Assembly: GCA_016124675.1 (NCBI GenBank)
Contig: WGNG01000009.1
Span: forward strand, 248,001-312,000
DNA length: 64,000 bases
DNA from: Alphaproteobacteria bacterium
GTDB lineage: Bacteria; Pseudomonadota; Alphaproteobacteria; Caulobacterales; Maricaulaceae
Direction: 5' to 3'
The translations under genes were made by a program, and so were the position numbers. The notes beneath the pieces are model-generated. The model did no database searches. It was given only the letters and a program-made list of their open reading frames with translations, and was not told where the DNA came from. Within the stretch, counting starts at the first letter, position 1. Each line of letters opens with the position of its first letter. Shown piece by piece: positions 19,612 through 28,110 of this stretch.

Positions 19612-21813
19612 ATGCGCCGCTGGAAACTAAGCCTGACCGCCGCTGCCCTTGTCGCACTGGCGGCCTGTTCGCCCAATTCAGAGGATGCCGATTTCATGGA
19701 CAGCGCCCCACCGGCCGAAGACGCCGAGCACAGCGTCTCGGCCCTGAACAATTCCATCCAGTCGGGCGAAGAGACGCTCGAATGGCTCGAAGAGGTCGAG
19801 GGCGAGGATGCGCTGGGCTTTGCGCGCCTGCAGAACGAGCGCTCGCTGGGCCTGTTGCAGTCCGATCCGCGCTACCAGACGCTCTATGACCAGGCGATCG
19901 AAGTGCTCGAGAGCACTGACCGCATTCCCTATGTGGCAGTGCGCGGGGGCGAGCTGTGGAATTTCTGGCGCGACGCGGACAACATCCACGGCCTGTGGCG
20001 CAAGACCAGCGTGGAGAGCTACGCCACCGGCGCGCCGGAATGGGACGTGGTGCTGGACGTGGACGCGCTGGCCGGGGCCGAGGGCGCCAATTGGGTATGG
20101 GGCGGGTCGACCTGCCTCGGCCCCGATTACCGGCGCTGCATACTGACCCTGTCGGACGGCGGCTCGGACGCTGCGGTGCGCCGCGAGTTCGACACGCAGA
20201 CGCGCAGCTTCGTCGAGGGCGGGTTCGAGATCCCGCAGACCAAGGGGTCTGTCGCCTGGATCGACGAGAACACGCTGCTGATCGCCACCGCGCTTGAGGC
20301 CGGCGAAACCACCACTTCGGGCTATCCCTTCGTGGTCAAGCGCTGGACGCGCGGAACCCCGATCGAAGAGGCCGAGATCGTCTTCACCGGCTCCGCCAGC
20401 AATGTGGGCGTCTGGCCGGCGCGCTTCGAACAGGCCGACGGGACAGCCTATTTTGCTGCGTTCCAGCGCGAGAGCTTCTTTGAAGGCGTGGTCTGGCTGC
20501 TCCCCGAGGGCGCCACCGGCGACCCCATCGCCCTGCCGCTGCCGCGCAAATCCACCCCGCAGACCCTGTTCGGGGGCCAGCTCGTCTTCACGACCGAAGA
20601 AGACTGGACGCCGGTCGAAGGCGGACCGACCTTCCCGGCGGGCGCGGCTTTGTCCATCGACATGGCGGCGCTGGCGGCAACCGGCGTGCTGCCCGAGGTG
20701 CGCACCGTGTTCGTGCCCGACTCCCGCCAGTCCGTCGGCTCCATCGCGGCAACGGCGAACAATCTTCTGATGGTGATCAGCGATAATGTGGTCAGCCGTC
20801 TGGAAGCCTTCACCTTTGACGGCGCCACCTGGTCGAGCCAGGCGATCGAGGCGCCGCAGAACGCCACCATCTCCATCGTCACCGCTGATGACCAGAGCGA
20901 TCTGGCCTATGTCAACGTGTCGGGCTTCCTGAACCCGGAAGCGCTCTACCGCGTCACGCCCGAGCTGGCGCTGGAGCGGGCCATGTCGGCCCCGGCCTGG
21001 TTCGACACCGACGGCATGATCGTCGAGCAGCGCCAGGCGCGCAGCTCCGACGGCACCATGATCCCCTATTTCATCGTGCGCCGCGAAGACGTGACCGGCC
21101 CGCAGCCCACACTGCTCTATGCCTATGGCGGCTTCCAGGTCTCCATGGAGCCCTCTTATTCGGGCGTGCGCGGGCGGCTGTGGCTGGAGAACGGCGGCGC
21201 CTATGTGCTGGCCAATATCCGCGGTGGCGGCGAGTTCGGCCCGGCCTGGCACCAGGCAGGCCTGCGCACCAACCGTCAGCGCATCTTTGACGACCTGATC
21301 GCGGTCGCCGAGGATCTGATCGCCACGGGCGAGACCACCGCGCCGCAGCTCGGCGTGATGGGCGGCTCCAATGGCGGGCTGCTGACCGGGGTGATGTACA
21401 CCCAGCGTCCCGATCTGTGGGGCGCGGTGATCACCCAGGTGCCGCTTCTGGACATGATGCGCTTCCACCTGCTGCTCGCGGGCGCCAGCTGGCAGGACGA
21501 GTACGGCTTCCCGGACGAAAATGAGGACGAGCGGGCCTTCCTGCGCTCCATCTCCCCGCTGCACAATGTGGAGACGGACGGCGATTACCCGCCCATTTTC
21601 ATCCTGACTTCCACAAAGGATGACCGCGTCCATCCCGCCCATGCGCGCAAGCTGGCCTTCCTGCTCGATCAGCTGGGCCATGAGATGCTGTATTACGAGA
21701 ACATCGAGGGCGGCCATTCGGCGGCGGCCAATCTGCGCGAGGCGGCCAACCGCCAGGCGCTGGAATACGTGTTCCTGATGCAGACCCTGATGGACGGCGC
21801 GCAGGCCCAATAG
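19612..21813 (+). CDS. Prolyl-oligopeptidase-family (S9) lipoprotein
   Basis: 733-residue serine peptidase. The N-terminus MRRWKLSLTAAALVALAAC is a lipoprotein signal with the lipobox LAAC, so it is probably anchored facing the periplasm. A beta-propeller N-domain (about 60-430) precedes the alpha/beta-hydrolase domain, with nucleophile GGSNGG near residue 585, the acid in STKDDRVHP and the histidine in EGGHSAA. Prolyl oligopeptidases cleave proline-containing peptides under about 30 residues. The start was moved to 19612 because GGGAGGA precedes it. It is divergent from dapF. Confidence 0.9.
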   Translation: MRRWKLSLTAAALVALAACSPNSEDADFMDSAPPAEDAEHSVSALNNSIQSGEETLEWLEEVEGEDALGFARLQNERSLGLLQSDPRYQTLYDQAIEVLESTDRIPYVAVRGGELWNFWRDADNIHGLWRKTSVESYATGAPEWDVVLDVDALAGAEGANWVWGGSTCLGPDYRRCILTLSDGGSDAAVRREFDTQTRSFVEGGFEIPQTKGSVAWIDENTLLIATALEAGETTTSGYPFVVKRWTRGTPIEEAEIVFTGSASNVGVWPARFEQADGTAYFAAFQRESFFEGVVWLLPEGATGDPIALPLPRKSTPQTLFGGQLVFTTEEDWTPVEGGPTFPAGAALSIDMAALAATGVLPEVRTVFVPDSRQSVGSIAATANNLLMVISDNVVSRLEAFTFDGATWSSQAIEAPQNATISIVTADDQSDLAYVNVSGFLNPEALYRVTPELALERAMSAPAWFDTDGMIVEQRQARSSDGTMIPYFIVRREDVTGPQPTLLYAYGGFQVSMEPSYSGVRGRLWLENGGAYVLANIRGGGEFGPAWHQAGLRTNRQRIFDDLIAVAEDLIATGETTAPQLGVMGGSNGGLLTGVMYTQRPDLWGAVITQVPLLDMMRFHLLLAGASWQDEYGFPDENEDERAFLRSISPLHNVETDGDYPPIFILTSTKDDRVHPAHARKLAFLLDQLGHEMLYYENIEGGHSAAANLREAANRQALEYVFLMQTLMDGAQAQ

Positions 21814-21941
21814 CGCCCGACACGTCCCCCGCCCGTCCTCGCCGCGCCGCCGGCGCGCGTGAGGACGGGCAGGGCCATTAACCCTGTCGCAAGCCGGCGG
21901 CCCGATAGTCCGGCCCACTCACCGCCACCAAGGGCCGCCGC

Positions 21942-22637
21942 ATGTTCGATTCCGTCCCTCCGCCCGCGCCGGCGCCTGGCCCCAGCTTGGCCGACACTGC
22001 GGCGCTGCGCGATTATCTGCGCGCTCATCCAGACCTGATCACGCGCGATCCCGAATTGCTGGCGCGCGTCAATGAGGCGATCACCCAGTCCGGCGTCATC
22101 GATATCGCCGCCCATGCCCGGCGCAAGCTGGAAGCCGAGCTTGCCCGCGTGCGCGCCACCAATGCCGCGCTGATCGCGCTGGCCAAGGCCAATCTCGCCG
22201 CCCAGGCCCAGACCCACGCCGCCATTCTGGCGGTGGTGGAGGCCGACAGTCTGGAGGCGCTTGATCACAAGCTGGCCGGCCGGGCCGCCGGGGCGCTCAG
22301 CGTCGACGTGATCCGGATATTCATCGAAGGCTGCACGCCGCTGCCTGGCGCAAAAGCCATCCGTCCCTGCTCGCCGGAGCTGGTCGAGGCGTTGCTGGGG
22401 GCGCACTCGGTAAAGCTCGGCCCGGTGGACGCCCGCTTCGCCGATGCACTCTATGACGGTCAGGCCCGGGGCCTGCGGTCCGAAGCGCTGGTGCGGCTGG
22501 AGCTGGCGCGCAAACCGGCCGTGCTGTGCCTGGCCGCCCGCGACGGGCGCGCCTTCACCCCCGATCAGGGCGCCGACCTGCTGCACCTGTTTGCGCGGGT
22601 GCTGGAGCGGCGGATCGCGCCATGGCTGGCGAACTGA
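21942..22637 (+). CDS. DUF484-family protein
   Basis: 231-residue protein of the DUF484 family, whose fold is GAF-like. The N-terminal part has the family signature LRDYLRAHPDLITRDPELL (about 28-46) followed by a helical coiled segment, and a GAF-like C-terminal part ends in LFARVLERRIAPWL. Genes of this family are commonly directly upstream of xerC, as here with a 16-base overlap. The function is unknown; a role linked to Xer recombination or division is inferred only from the neighbourhood. Confidence 0.85.
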   Translation: MFDSVPPPAPAPGPSLADTAALRDYLRAHPDLITRDPELLARVNEAITQSGVIDIAAHARRKLEAELARVRATNAALIALAKANLAAQAQTHAAILAVVEADSLEALDHKLAGRAAGALSVDVIRIFIEGCTPLPGAKAIRPCSPELVEALLGAHSVKLGPVDARFADALYDGQARGLRSEALVRLELARKPAVLCLAARDGRAFTPDQGADLLHLFARVLERRIAPWLAN

Positions 22638-23569
22638 CCGATCCCGGCCTCGTGGCGCCGGCGGCCCTGCCCGCCTGGCTCGATCATCTGTCGGGTGAGC
22701 GGCGGCTGGCGCCCCGCACGCTCGAAGCCTACCGGCGTGATGTCAGCGGCCTCATCGAGTTTCTGGGCGGCCATTTGGGCGGGCCGGTGACGCTGCACGC
22801 CTTGTCCCGGCTCGAAGCGGCCGACTGGCGCGCCTGGCTCGCCGCCCGCCGGCGCGACGGGTGCGGAGCGCGGACCTTGCAGCGCGGCCTTTCTGCGGCG
22901 CGCAGCTTCTTCCAGTACGCCCGCCGCCGCTGGGGCCTCGACAATCCCGCCCTCACCCTGGTCGAACCGCCCAAGTCGCCCCGGCGCATGCCGCGCCCGG
23001 TGAGCGAGATGGCGGCGCGCGCGCTGATCGACGCGCCCGGCGAAACCGGGGCGCCCGCCTGGATCGCCGCGCGCGACACCGCCATCCTGTCGCTCCTCTA
23101 TGGCGGCGGCCTGCGCATATCCGAGGCGCTGGCCCTGACTGGCGCCGACCATCCGCTGCCCCAAACCCTTCGCGTCACCGGCAAGGGCGGACGCACGCGG
23201 ATCGTGCCCGTCCTGCCGCAGGTGCGTGACGCGGTGAGCGCCTATGTGGCGCTCTGTCCCTACTCAATCCAACGCAAGGACGCCCTGTTCCGGGCGGTGC
23301 GCGGCGGCGCGCTGGGGCCGCGCGCGGTGCAGGCGGCGATGGAGCTGTTGCGGGCGCGCCTCGGCCTGCCGGCGAGCGCCACGCCCCATGCGCTGCGCCA
23401 TGCCTTCGCCACCCATTTGCTGGCCCATGGCGGCGATCTGCGCGCGATCCAGGACCTGCTCGGCCACGCCTCGCTGTCCACCACGCAGATTTATGCCGAT
23501 GTGGATGCGGGCGCGCTGGCGCGCATTCACGCCGCCACCCATCCGCGCGCGCGCAAGCGCCCGGCCTGA
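22622..23569 (+). CDS. xerC: Tyrosine recombinase XerC
   Basis: 315-residue site-specific recombinase that resolves chromosome dimers with XerD at dif. The N-terminal SAM-like core-binding domain is at about 18-110, and the catalytic domain at about 135-310. The active-site residues are visible: R in YGGGLRISEAL, K in TGKGGRTRI, HxxR in HALRHAFATHL, H in LGHASLSTTQIY and the terminal Y in IYADVD. The ATG at 22622 overlaps the DUF484 end. A stable hairpin follows (23587-23624). Confidence 0.93.
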   Translation: MAGELTDPGLVAPAALPAWLDHLSGERRLAPRTLEAYRRDVSGLIEFLGGHLGGPVTLHALSRLEAADWRAWLAARRRDGCGARTLQRGLSAARSFFQYARRRWGLDNPALTLVEPPKSPRRMPRPVSEMAARALIDAPGETGAPAWIAARDTAILSLLYGGGLRISEALALTGADHPLPQTLRVTGKGGRTRIVPVLPQVRDAVSAYVALCPYSIQRKDALFRAVRGGALGPRAVQAAMELLRARLGLPASATPHALRHAFATHLLAHGGDLRAIQDLLGHASLSTTQIYADVDAGALARIHAATHPRARKRPA

Positions 23570-23586
23570 CATGACCCCTGCCTGAC

Positions 23587-23624
23587 GTGACAACGCCCGG
23601 GGCGGGGCGCTCCGGGCGTGTCAC
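23587..23624. terminator. Stable hairpin between convergent xerC and a small gene
   Basis: GTGAC-A-ACGCCCGG pairs with CCGGGCGT-GTCAC (13 pairs with one bulged base) around an 11-base loop. It sits 18 bases after the xerC stop and 22 bases before the end of the convergent small gene. Probably a bidirectional terminator, although there is no U tract. A perfect 12-base palindrome ACCTGATCAGGT (23623-23634) overlaps its end. Confidence 0.5.
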
Positions 23625-23645
23625 CTGATCAGGTCTGGCGATGCG

Positions 23646-23855
23646 TCAGCGCGTTTCCCAGTACGGGCGGCGGCCCGTCAGGTTCAGCGACAGCGGGTCC
23701 GGGCGCGATATATGACCCGACAGGGCCAGAACCGCGAGCGTGGCCGCGATGCCCGCCAGGGCGAGCATGCCCGTGACCTCGGGGGTCAGGACGCGTGATG
23801 CGAACGCGAAGCCGAGCCAGGCGCCGATCAGAAGGATCGCAGTCAGTCGTGGCAT
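23646..23855 (-). CDS. Small membrane protein of unknown function
   Basis: 69 residues from ATG 23855, preceded by GGAGGGTGAT, a good ribosome site. Two hydrophobic segments (about 3-20 and 27-46) suggest a hairpin in the membrane. The tail SRPDPLSLNLTGRRPYWETR is polar. I do not recognise a family. It is followed by the xerC-side hairpin and preceded by AT-richer DNA that carries palindromes. No function is proposed. Confidence 0.6.
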   Translation of the reverse strand: MPRLTAILLIGAWLGFAFASRVLTPEVTGMLALAGIAATLAVLALSGHISRPDPLSLNLTGRRPYWETR

Positions 23856-24122
23856 ATCACCCTCCATGGGCTGGCTTTTGATGTCACCAAACTGTCATCG
23901 GCGCTGCGGAAAGTCAAGTTTTTTTGGCAGTATACGGAGCATAAAGTGAGGCTCTGAAAGGCACTTTCTCATGTTATCATAACGTGTTAATGAAAATCCG
24001 GGACCGGCGCAATTCTCGATTCCTATGAAAGCCAAGCCGCAGCCTGTTGACGCACAATATCCGGTAAAACCACCGTATACGGTACAATATATTGCGACCG
24101 AGGCGGCTTTGGGGCCGGGGTT
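23856..24122. other. AT-richer intergenic stretch with palindromes
   Basis: Contains no convincing gene. It has GTTAT-C-ATAAC (23973-23983), a perfect ACCGTATACGGT palindrome (24072-24083) and a TTGACT box on minus near 23915 that could be a -35 for the small membrane protein gene, although the -10 partner is poor. Base composition is visibly lower in GC than both flanks. Confidence 0.4.
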
Positions 24123-24998
24123 TCAGCCCGGCTCCTGCACCTGCGCCATGACATCGACCCGGTCGGTAATGATCCCGTCCACGCCCAGATCGATGAGCGC
24201 GGCCATCTCGGCGGGATCATTGATCGTCCACACCTGCACGGCGAGGCCGCGCGCGCGGGCGGCGGCGATGAGGCGCGGATGGGCGACATCGAGCCCCGAC
24301 GCGCGCGGCGGGATCTGCATGGCGTGGGCGCGGGTGGGGCGCCATTTGGCGAGCCCCAGCCTTGCGGCGAGATAGAAGCTCAGCGCCTCGTTGGACGCCA
24401 TGCCGGTGGCCACCTCCGGGCAGGCCTGCCGGAAATGGCCCATGGCGCTGTCATGAAAGGAGCCGACCATGACGCGCTCGCCCATGCCAGCCTCGCGGAT
24501 CGTCTGGCACATGGCCAGCGCCGCCGCTTGCGTGTCAGGCTTGATCTCCACGATCCAGCGCATGTGCGGATGAGCGGCCAGCGCCTCGGTGAGCGTGGGG
24601 ATGCGCACGCCCTGTCCGGCGAAGCGGTCTGTCTCCTCGCCGTCATAGCCAAACGCCGCGTCGAGGCTCGCAATTTCTTCCAGCGTCAGCGCATCCACCC
24701 GGCCCGAGCCGTTGGTGGTGCGGTCCACCGTGTCGTCATGGATCAGCACCAGAATGCCATCCGCTGTCATCTGGGCGTCCACCTCCAGCACGTCCGCGCG
24801 ATCGGCGACCGCCTGGGCCAGGGCCTCCAGCGTGTTGGCCGGCGCGCGCCCCAGCCCGGCGCCATGGGCGATGCGCTCGGCGCGGGTCTCCGCGCGCGCC
24901 TCCAGCCAGGCATGGCTAACCGGCGCAGGCCCGGGCCACAGGGCCGCGCCGGTCCACACGAGAGCGATCAAGGCGATCCCCATCACAAACGCGCGCAT
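24123..24998 (-). CDS. Glycerophosphodiester phosphodiesterase family protein
   Basis: 291-residue enzyme of the GDPD family, hydrolysing glycerophosphodiesters to glycerol-3-phosphate and an alcohol. An N-terminal hydrophobic helix (residues 6-22) suggests export or anchoring. The core motifs are RIAHGAGLGRAPANTLEA near residue 42, with the catalytic His and the NT pair, then EVDAQMTADGILVLIHDDTVDRTTNGSG near residue 72 with the second His. The usual HRG is HGA here. It ends IDLGVDGIITDRVD, the TIM-barrel closing strand. Confidence 0.86.
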   Translation of the reverse strand: MRAFVMGIALIALVWTGAALWPGPAPVSHAWLEARAETRAERIAHGAGLGRAPANTLEALAQAVADRADVLEVDAQMTADGILVLIHDDTVDRTTNGSGRVDALTLEEIASLDAAFGYDGEETDRFAGQGVRIPTLTEALAAHPHMRWIVEIKPDTQAAALAMCQTIREAGMGERVMVGSFHDSAMGHFRQACPEVATGMASNEALSFYLAARLGLAKWRPTRAHAMQIPPRASGLDVAHPRLIAAARARGLAVQVWTINDPAEMAALIDLGVDGIITDRVDVMAQVQEPG

Positions 24999-25150
24999 GC
25001 CGGCATCCCCCTGTCAGCCGTCCCGCGACGGCGCCCCGTCATGTCGCGGTACACTGGACTGGCTTGTTGACGTGCGGATGACAGCAAAAAAGAGGGCACA
25101 CACACCTGTTTAGCGACCAGCGGCTTTCGCATCAGCTCCACACGAAACAA

Positions 25151-25320
25151 ATGGGTGTGTGTCCCCGGTTTTCGTCCACGGAAAACCGGGGAAGGAAAGC
25201 GCCGCCTCCACCTTGCATTTCCCCGGCGAAAGCCGGGGGCCAGATGCACCGGCGCCACTGGGCCCCGGCTTACGCCGGGGAAACGCATGGAGTGTGTGTC
25301 CCCGGTTTCCCCAGCATCAC
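25151..25320. repeat. Cluster of CCCCGG-type hairpins (element C)
   Basis: Noncoding. Three hairpins follow each other: CCCCGGTTTT/AAAACCGGGG (25163-25191), CCCCGGC-GAAA-GCCGGGG (25221-25238) and CCCCGGC-TTAC-GCCGGGG (25263-25280). Direct repeats of GTGTGTCCCCGG begin near 25157 and 25293; a third copy lies near 25539, beyond element A. Similar short GC-rich hairpin repeats are common between genes of caulobacteria and relatives. Open reading frames across this DNA are artefacts of the repeats. Confidence 0.65.
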
Positions 25321-25326
25321 CCCCTG

Positions 25327-25490
25327 AATGCGACCCCATCTCCCCGTCGTTCCTCGCTGGCCCAGTTTCGCAAGCGGCGCGGCCTGTCAAGGACGGCCCT
25401 GCGGGCCGCCGCAAGGCGGCGACCGGGCAAAGCCCGGTCGTCCTTGACAGGCTGCGATCGCCTTGCGGTTTCCTCCAGCATGGAACGAGG
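25327..25490 (+). repeat. Palindromic interspersed element A, copy 1
   Basis: An outer stem GCCTGTCAAGGAC (25382-25394) pairs perfectly with GTCCTTGACAGGC (25440-25452). Inside are GGCCC-TGC-GGGCC (25395-25407) and GACCGGGC-AAA-GCCCGGTC (25421-25439). The ends carry a related inverted pair, TCGTTCCtCGCTGG and CCAGCatGGAACGA. A second copy lies in the opposite orientation at 55458-55617, and the two share sequence out to these ends. MITE-like or REP-like; no transposase is present in the window. Confidence 0.75.
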
Positions 25491-25562
25491 GGGAGGAACG
25501 AGCACCGCGTCGTCGACGCCCGGGGGCGGGAGACAGGCGTGTGTCCCCGGCTTTCCCACGCC

Positions 25563-25742
25563 GTGCCTGCCCCAGCGGGCGCCAAAATCCGCGCGTGGGC
25601 CATCCATGAAAGCCAGGCGCGCTATCTGCAGGCCGCCTACGGCCTGCCGCCGGGCGTGCTCTACCGGCTGTGGACGCAGGAATACTATGCCATCGCGCCC
25701 GCGCCGGAGCCGCGCGAAACAGGGCTTGCACCGGACGGGTGA
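25563..25742 (+). CDS. Possible short or remnant coding sequence
   Basis: A 59-codon frame from GTG 25563 that reads like protein: IRAWAIHESQARYLQ then LPPGVLYRLWTQEYYAIAP. It has no good ribosome site and begins right after repeat DNA, so it may be the surviving 3' end of a gene cut by repeat insertion. The downstream neighbour starts 21 bases later on the same strand. I do not recognise the family. Confidence 0.3.
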   Translation: MPAPAGAKIRAWAIHESQARYLQAAYGLPPGVLYRLWTQEYYAIAPAPEPRETGLAPDG

Positions 25743-25762
25743 ACGCCGTTCAATCGCGCGCC

Positions 25763-26209
25763 ATGAGTGATATCGTCACCCTCGCGGCCGTCCTCCTTGG
25801 GTCGGCGCTCGCCATCGCCCTGGTGATCGGGCTCAACGCGATGCTGGGCGGCTGGGCGCCGTCGCGGATCGACAGCGCGGGCGCCGCAGCCCAGGCGCTG
25901 GAGCGCGACATACTGGGCTTTCGCGCCGGGGCCCAGGGCGTCGCCGCCGCCGACAGGCGCGCGGGGCTGGTGATGGAGGCGGACGGGGGCCGCCTGGGGC
26001 TGGCGCTGAGCCTGGGCGATGGCATCGTGTCGCGGGCGCTGCGGCCCGCCGAGGTGCGCGGCGCGCAGGCGCAGGGGGAGCGCCTTGTGATACGCATCGA
26101 CGACTTTACCCTGCAGCGAGCCTGTATCACGCTGGCCAATGAGGACGAGGCCCGGCTCTGGGCCGGGCGCATAACCCGTTTCGCCCGGGGCGAGCCGCAA
26201 GAGATCTGA
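25763..26209 (+). CDS. Membrane-anchored protein of unknown function
   Basis: 148 residues from ATG 25763. One N-terminal hydrophobic helix (about 3-24, IVTLAAVLLGSALAIALVIGL) is followed by a soluble domain of about 115 residues with alternating hydrophobic strands and a closing helix (EDEARLWAGRITRFARG). No family is recognised. Four bases separate it from the sterol-desaturase-type gene, so the two are likely cotranscribed. A facilitating role for the hydroxylase is only a guess from spacing. Confidence 0.65.
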   Translation: MSDIVTLAAVLLGSALAIALVIGLNAMLGGWAPSRIDSAGAAAQALERDILGFRAGAQGVAAADRRAGLVMEADGGRLGLALSLGDGIVSRALRPAEVRGAQAQGERLVIRIDDFTLQRACITLANEDEARLWAGRITRFARGEPQEI

Positions 26210-26213
26210 CACG

Positions 26214-27176
26214 ATGGACGCACCTGACCTGCCCGATCCGATCATGCTCGCCATTCCGGCCTTCGTGGCGCTGATCGTGGCTGAAATGATCTATGCCCGC
26301 CTCACCGGACGGGCGAAGTTCGAACCACGCGACAGCGCCGCCAGCCTCGTCATGGGTCTGGGCAACACCATCTCCGGGATCATTCTGGGCGGGCTGGCGG
26401 TCGCCTGGTTTGTCTTCATCGAGCCGTTTGCGCTGTTCGATATCGGCTGGGCCTGGTGGGCGTTCGCACTGTGCTTCGTGCTGGATGATTTCGTGTATTA
26501 TTGGGCCCATCGCTTCGCCCATACCGTGCGCTGGTGGTGGGCCGACCATGTGGTCCATCACTCCAGCCAGCACTACAATCTCACCACGGCCCTGCGTCAG
26601 CCCTGGCTGAGCCCGCTGACGCTGAAATTCATCCTGTTCGGGTCGTGGCTGGTGTTGCTGGGGTTTCCGGCGGCGATGGTCGCCTTCGTCGGCGCGCTCA
26701 ATCTCGTCTACCAGTTCTGGATCCACACCGAAGTGGTGCGCCGTCTGCCGGCGCCCATCGAGGCGGTGTTCAACACGCCCTCCCATCACCGGGTCCATCA
26801 CGCGGTCAATCCGCGCTATCTCGATCGCAATTACGCGGGCGTGTTCATCATCTGGGACAAGCTGTTCGGCACGTTCGAGCCCGAGCGCGCGGACGAGCCC
26901 TGCCGCTATGGCGTGGTGCGCCAGCTGGGCACCTACAACCCGTTGAAGATCTGCCTGCATGAGTGGATCGGCATCGTGAAGGATGTGCGCTCGGCGCGCT
27001 CCGTGCGCGAGGCGCTGGGCTACTGGCTCGGACCGCCGGGCTGGTCGCCCGACGGCAGCCGGGACAGCTCCAAAATCCTCAAGCAGCGCTGGATGGAGCA
27101 GCGGCGCGCCGCCGCCGGCCAGCCGGCGCAAGATGAGCCGGCGCAGGCCGGTCCGCCTCCGGCGCCGGCACAATAG
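26214..27176 (+). CDS. Sterol desaturase/fatty acid hydroxylase family protein
   Basis: 320-residue integral membrane diiron enzyme. Hydrophobic segments occupy about 8-28, 42-66, 72-92 and 142-170. The histidine clusters HRFAH (residues about 102-106), HHSSQH (116-121) and HHRVHH (about 192-197) supply the iron ligands of the superfamily. The substrate (fatty acid, hopanoid, carotenoid or sterol-like) cannot be decided. The C-terminal 40 residues are Pro/Ala/Gln-rich and probably disordered. It ends three bases before the convergent XRE gene. Confidence 0.85.
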   Translation: MDAPDLPDPIMLAIPAFVALIVAEMIYARLTGRAKFEPRDSAASLVMGLGNTISGIILGGLAVAWFVFIEPFALFDIGWAWWAFALCFVLDDFVYYWAHRFAHTVRWWWADHVVHHSSQHYNLTTALRQPWLSPLTLKFILFGSWLVLLGFPAAMVAFVGALNLVYQFWIHTEVVRRLPAPIEAVFNTPSHHRVHHAVNPRYLDRNYAGVFIIWDKLFGTFEPERADEPCRYGVVRQLGTYNPLKICLHEWIGIVKDVRSARSVREALGYWLGPPGWSPDGSRDSSKILKQRWMEQRRAAAGQPAQDEPAQAGPPPAPAQ

Positions 27177-27179
27177 CGC

Positions 27180-28061
27180 TCAGGGCGCTTCGAAGCGCCG
27201 CCCGCGCGCCAGAGACTGGCTGGTCAGCAGGCGCAGGAAGCCTGGCGGTCCCGCCGTGACGTCACGCGCCAGAAGGGCGCGCACGGGCGCCGGCACGGCG
27301 TCGGGGTCCATAAGCCGCGGACGCCCGAGGGCCAGTCGCTCCAGCTCGCGCATGTCACGCTGCGGATCCCCGGTGGGATCGGCGATCCGCTCCATCACAC
27401 AGGCCGCCGAGGCCGGCGAGCCGCCGGTATCGCGCAAGGTGGCGAGCGTCACCCCGTCGAGGATTTCCGCCCGGTCACGCGCCACGCCATTGAAAATGCC
27501 AAACACAAGTCCCAGACCGTTCAGATCGGCGCTGACTGAAAAGAACTGGTTCTGCAGCAGCAAGGACCAGCCCTCCAGCGTCATGCCCTCAATCCGGGTC
27601 CAGAACACGAACCGGCCGGCCGCCTCGTCGCGCCGGATGAGGGTGACGTCCTGCAGAAACCGGCCCGGCAAGTCATGGGAGGGGCGGATCGAACGCCAGA
27701 AGCCCTCATACGCCAATCCGCGGCTGCGCACCCCGGCGGACGCCTGCTCCAGAATCGCCGCCGGAAACCAGGCGGCGGCGGCCGCCGCCAGCCCGGTCGC
27801 AGCCATCGCGCGGCTGAGCCGTTCGGCGAACGCGTCAGGGGCGCTGTCCCAATCGAGCATGGTGAAGCCCGGCACATGGACGGCCACCCAGCGCGTGAGC
27901 TCGGCCAGATTGTGTGACGACGGCTTGACCTTGCCCGACGCCCATCGCCCGACCAGCGACTTGTCCACGCCAAGCGCCTTCGCCAGCGCCGACCGGCTGA
28001 CCATCAGGGTCTTGAGGATGAGAGTGAGCCGGTCCGGCAGCGTATCCAGCGACATGCCCAT
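27180..28061 (-). CDS. XRE-type HTH regulator with a large C-terminal domain
   Basis: 293-residue protein starting at ATG 28061 (28055 also possible; neither has a clear ribosome site). The N-terminal HTH is at about 8-55 (RSALAKALGVDKSLVGRWASGKVKPS). The remaining 230 residues form an unrecognised domain with a FWTRIEGMTLEGWSLLLQNQ stretch, perhaps sensory. It is divergent from the Cys-rich secreted-protein gene, with 141 bases between that contain phased TGCAA repeats, so it probably regulates itself and that neighbour. Confidence 0.7.
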   Translation of the reverse strand: MGMSLDTLPDRLTLILKTLMVSRSALAKALGVDKSLVGRWASGKVKPSSHNLAELTRWVAVHVPGFTMLDWDSAPDAFAERLSRAMAATGLAAAAAAWFPAAILEQASAGVRSRGLAYEGFWRSIRPSHDLPGRFLQDVTLIRRDEAAGRFVFWTRIEGMTLEGWSLLLQNQFFSVSADLNGLGLVFGIFNGVARDRAEILDGVTLATLRDTGGSPASAACVMERIADPTGDPQRDMRELERLALGRPRLMDPDAVPAPVRALLARDVTAGPPGFLRLLTSQSLARGRRFEAP

Positions 28062-28080
28062 AAAATCGCACGGCGCGGGC

Positions 28081-28110
28081 TTGCATGCAACCGAATGCAA
28101 CTCGGTGCAG
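28081..28110. promoter_or_regulatory. 10-bp-phased TGCAA/TGCAG repeats, candidate operator
   Basis: TTGCATGCAA (28081-28090) is a perfect palindrome. TGCAA starts at 28086 and 28096 and TGCAG at 28106, exactly ten bases apart, so they lie on one face of the helix. The array sits between the XRE regulator start and the Cys-rich gene, where a divergent regulator would bind. Inference from position only. Confidence 0.45.

Noticed and set aside
19678-21918. 746-codon frame antisense to the S9 peptidase
   Set aside because: Shadow frame; the sense gene has a lipobox, ribosome site and catalytic triad.
24983-25770. Overlapping frames on both strands with FPGESRGPD-like translations
   Set aside because: These are translations of the CCCCGG hairpin repeats and element A, a well-known source of false hypothetical proteins in GC-rich genomes.
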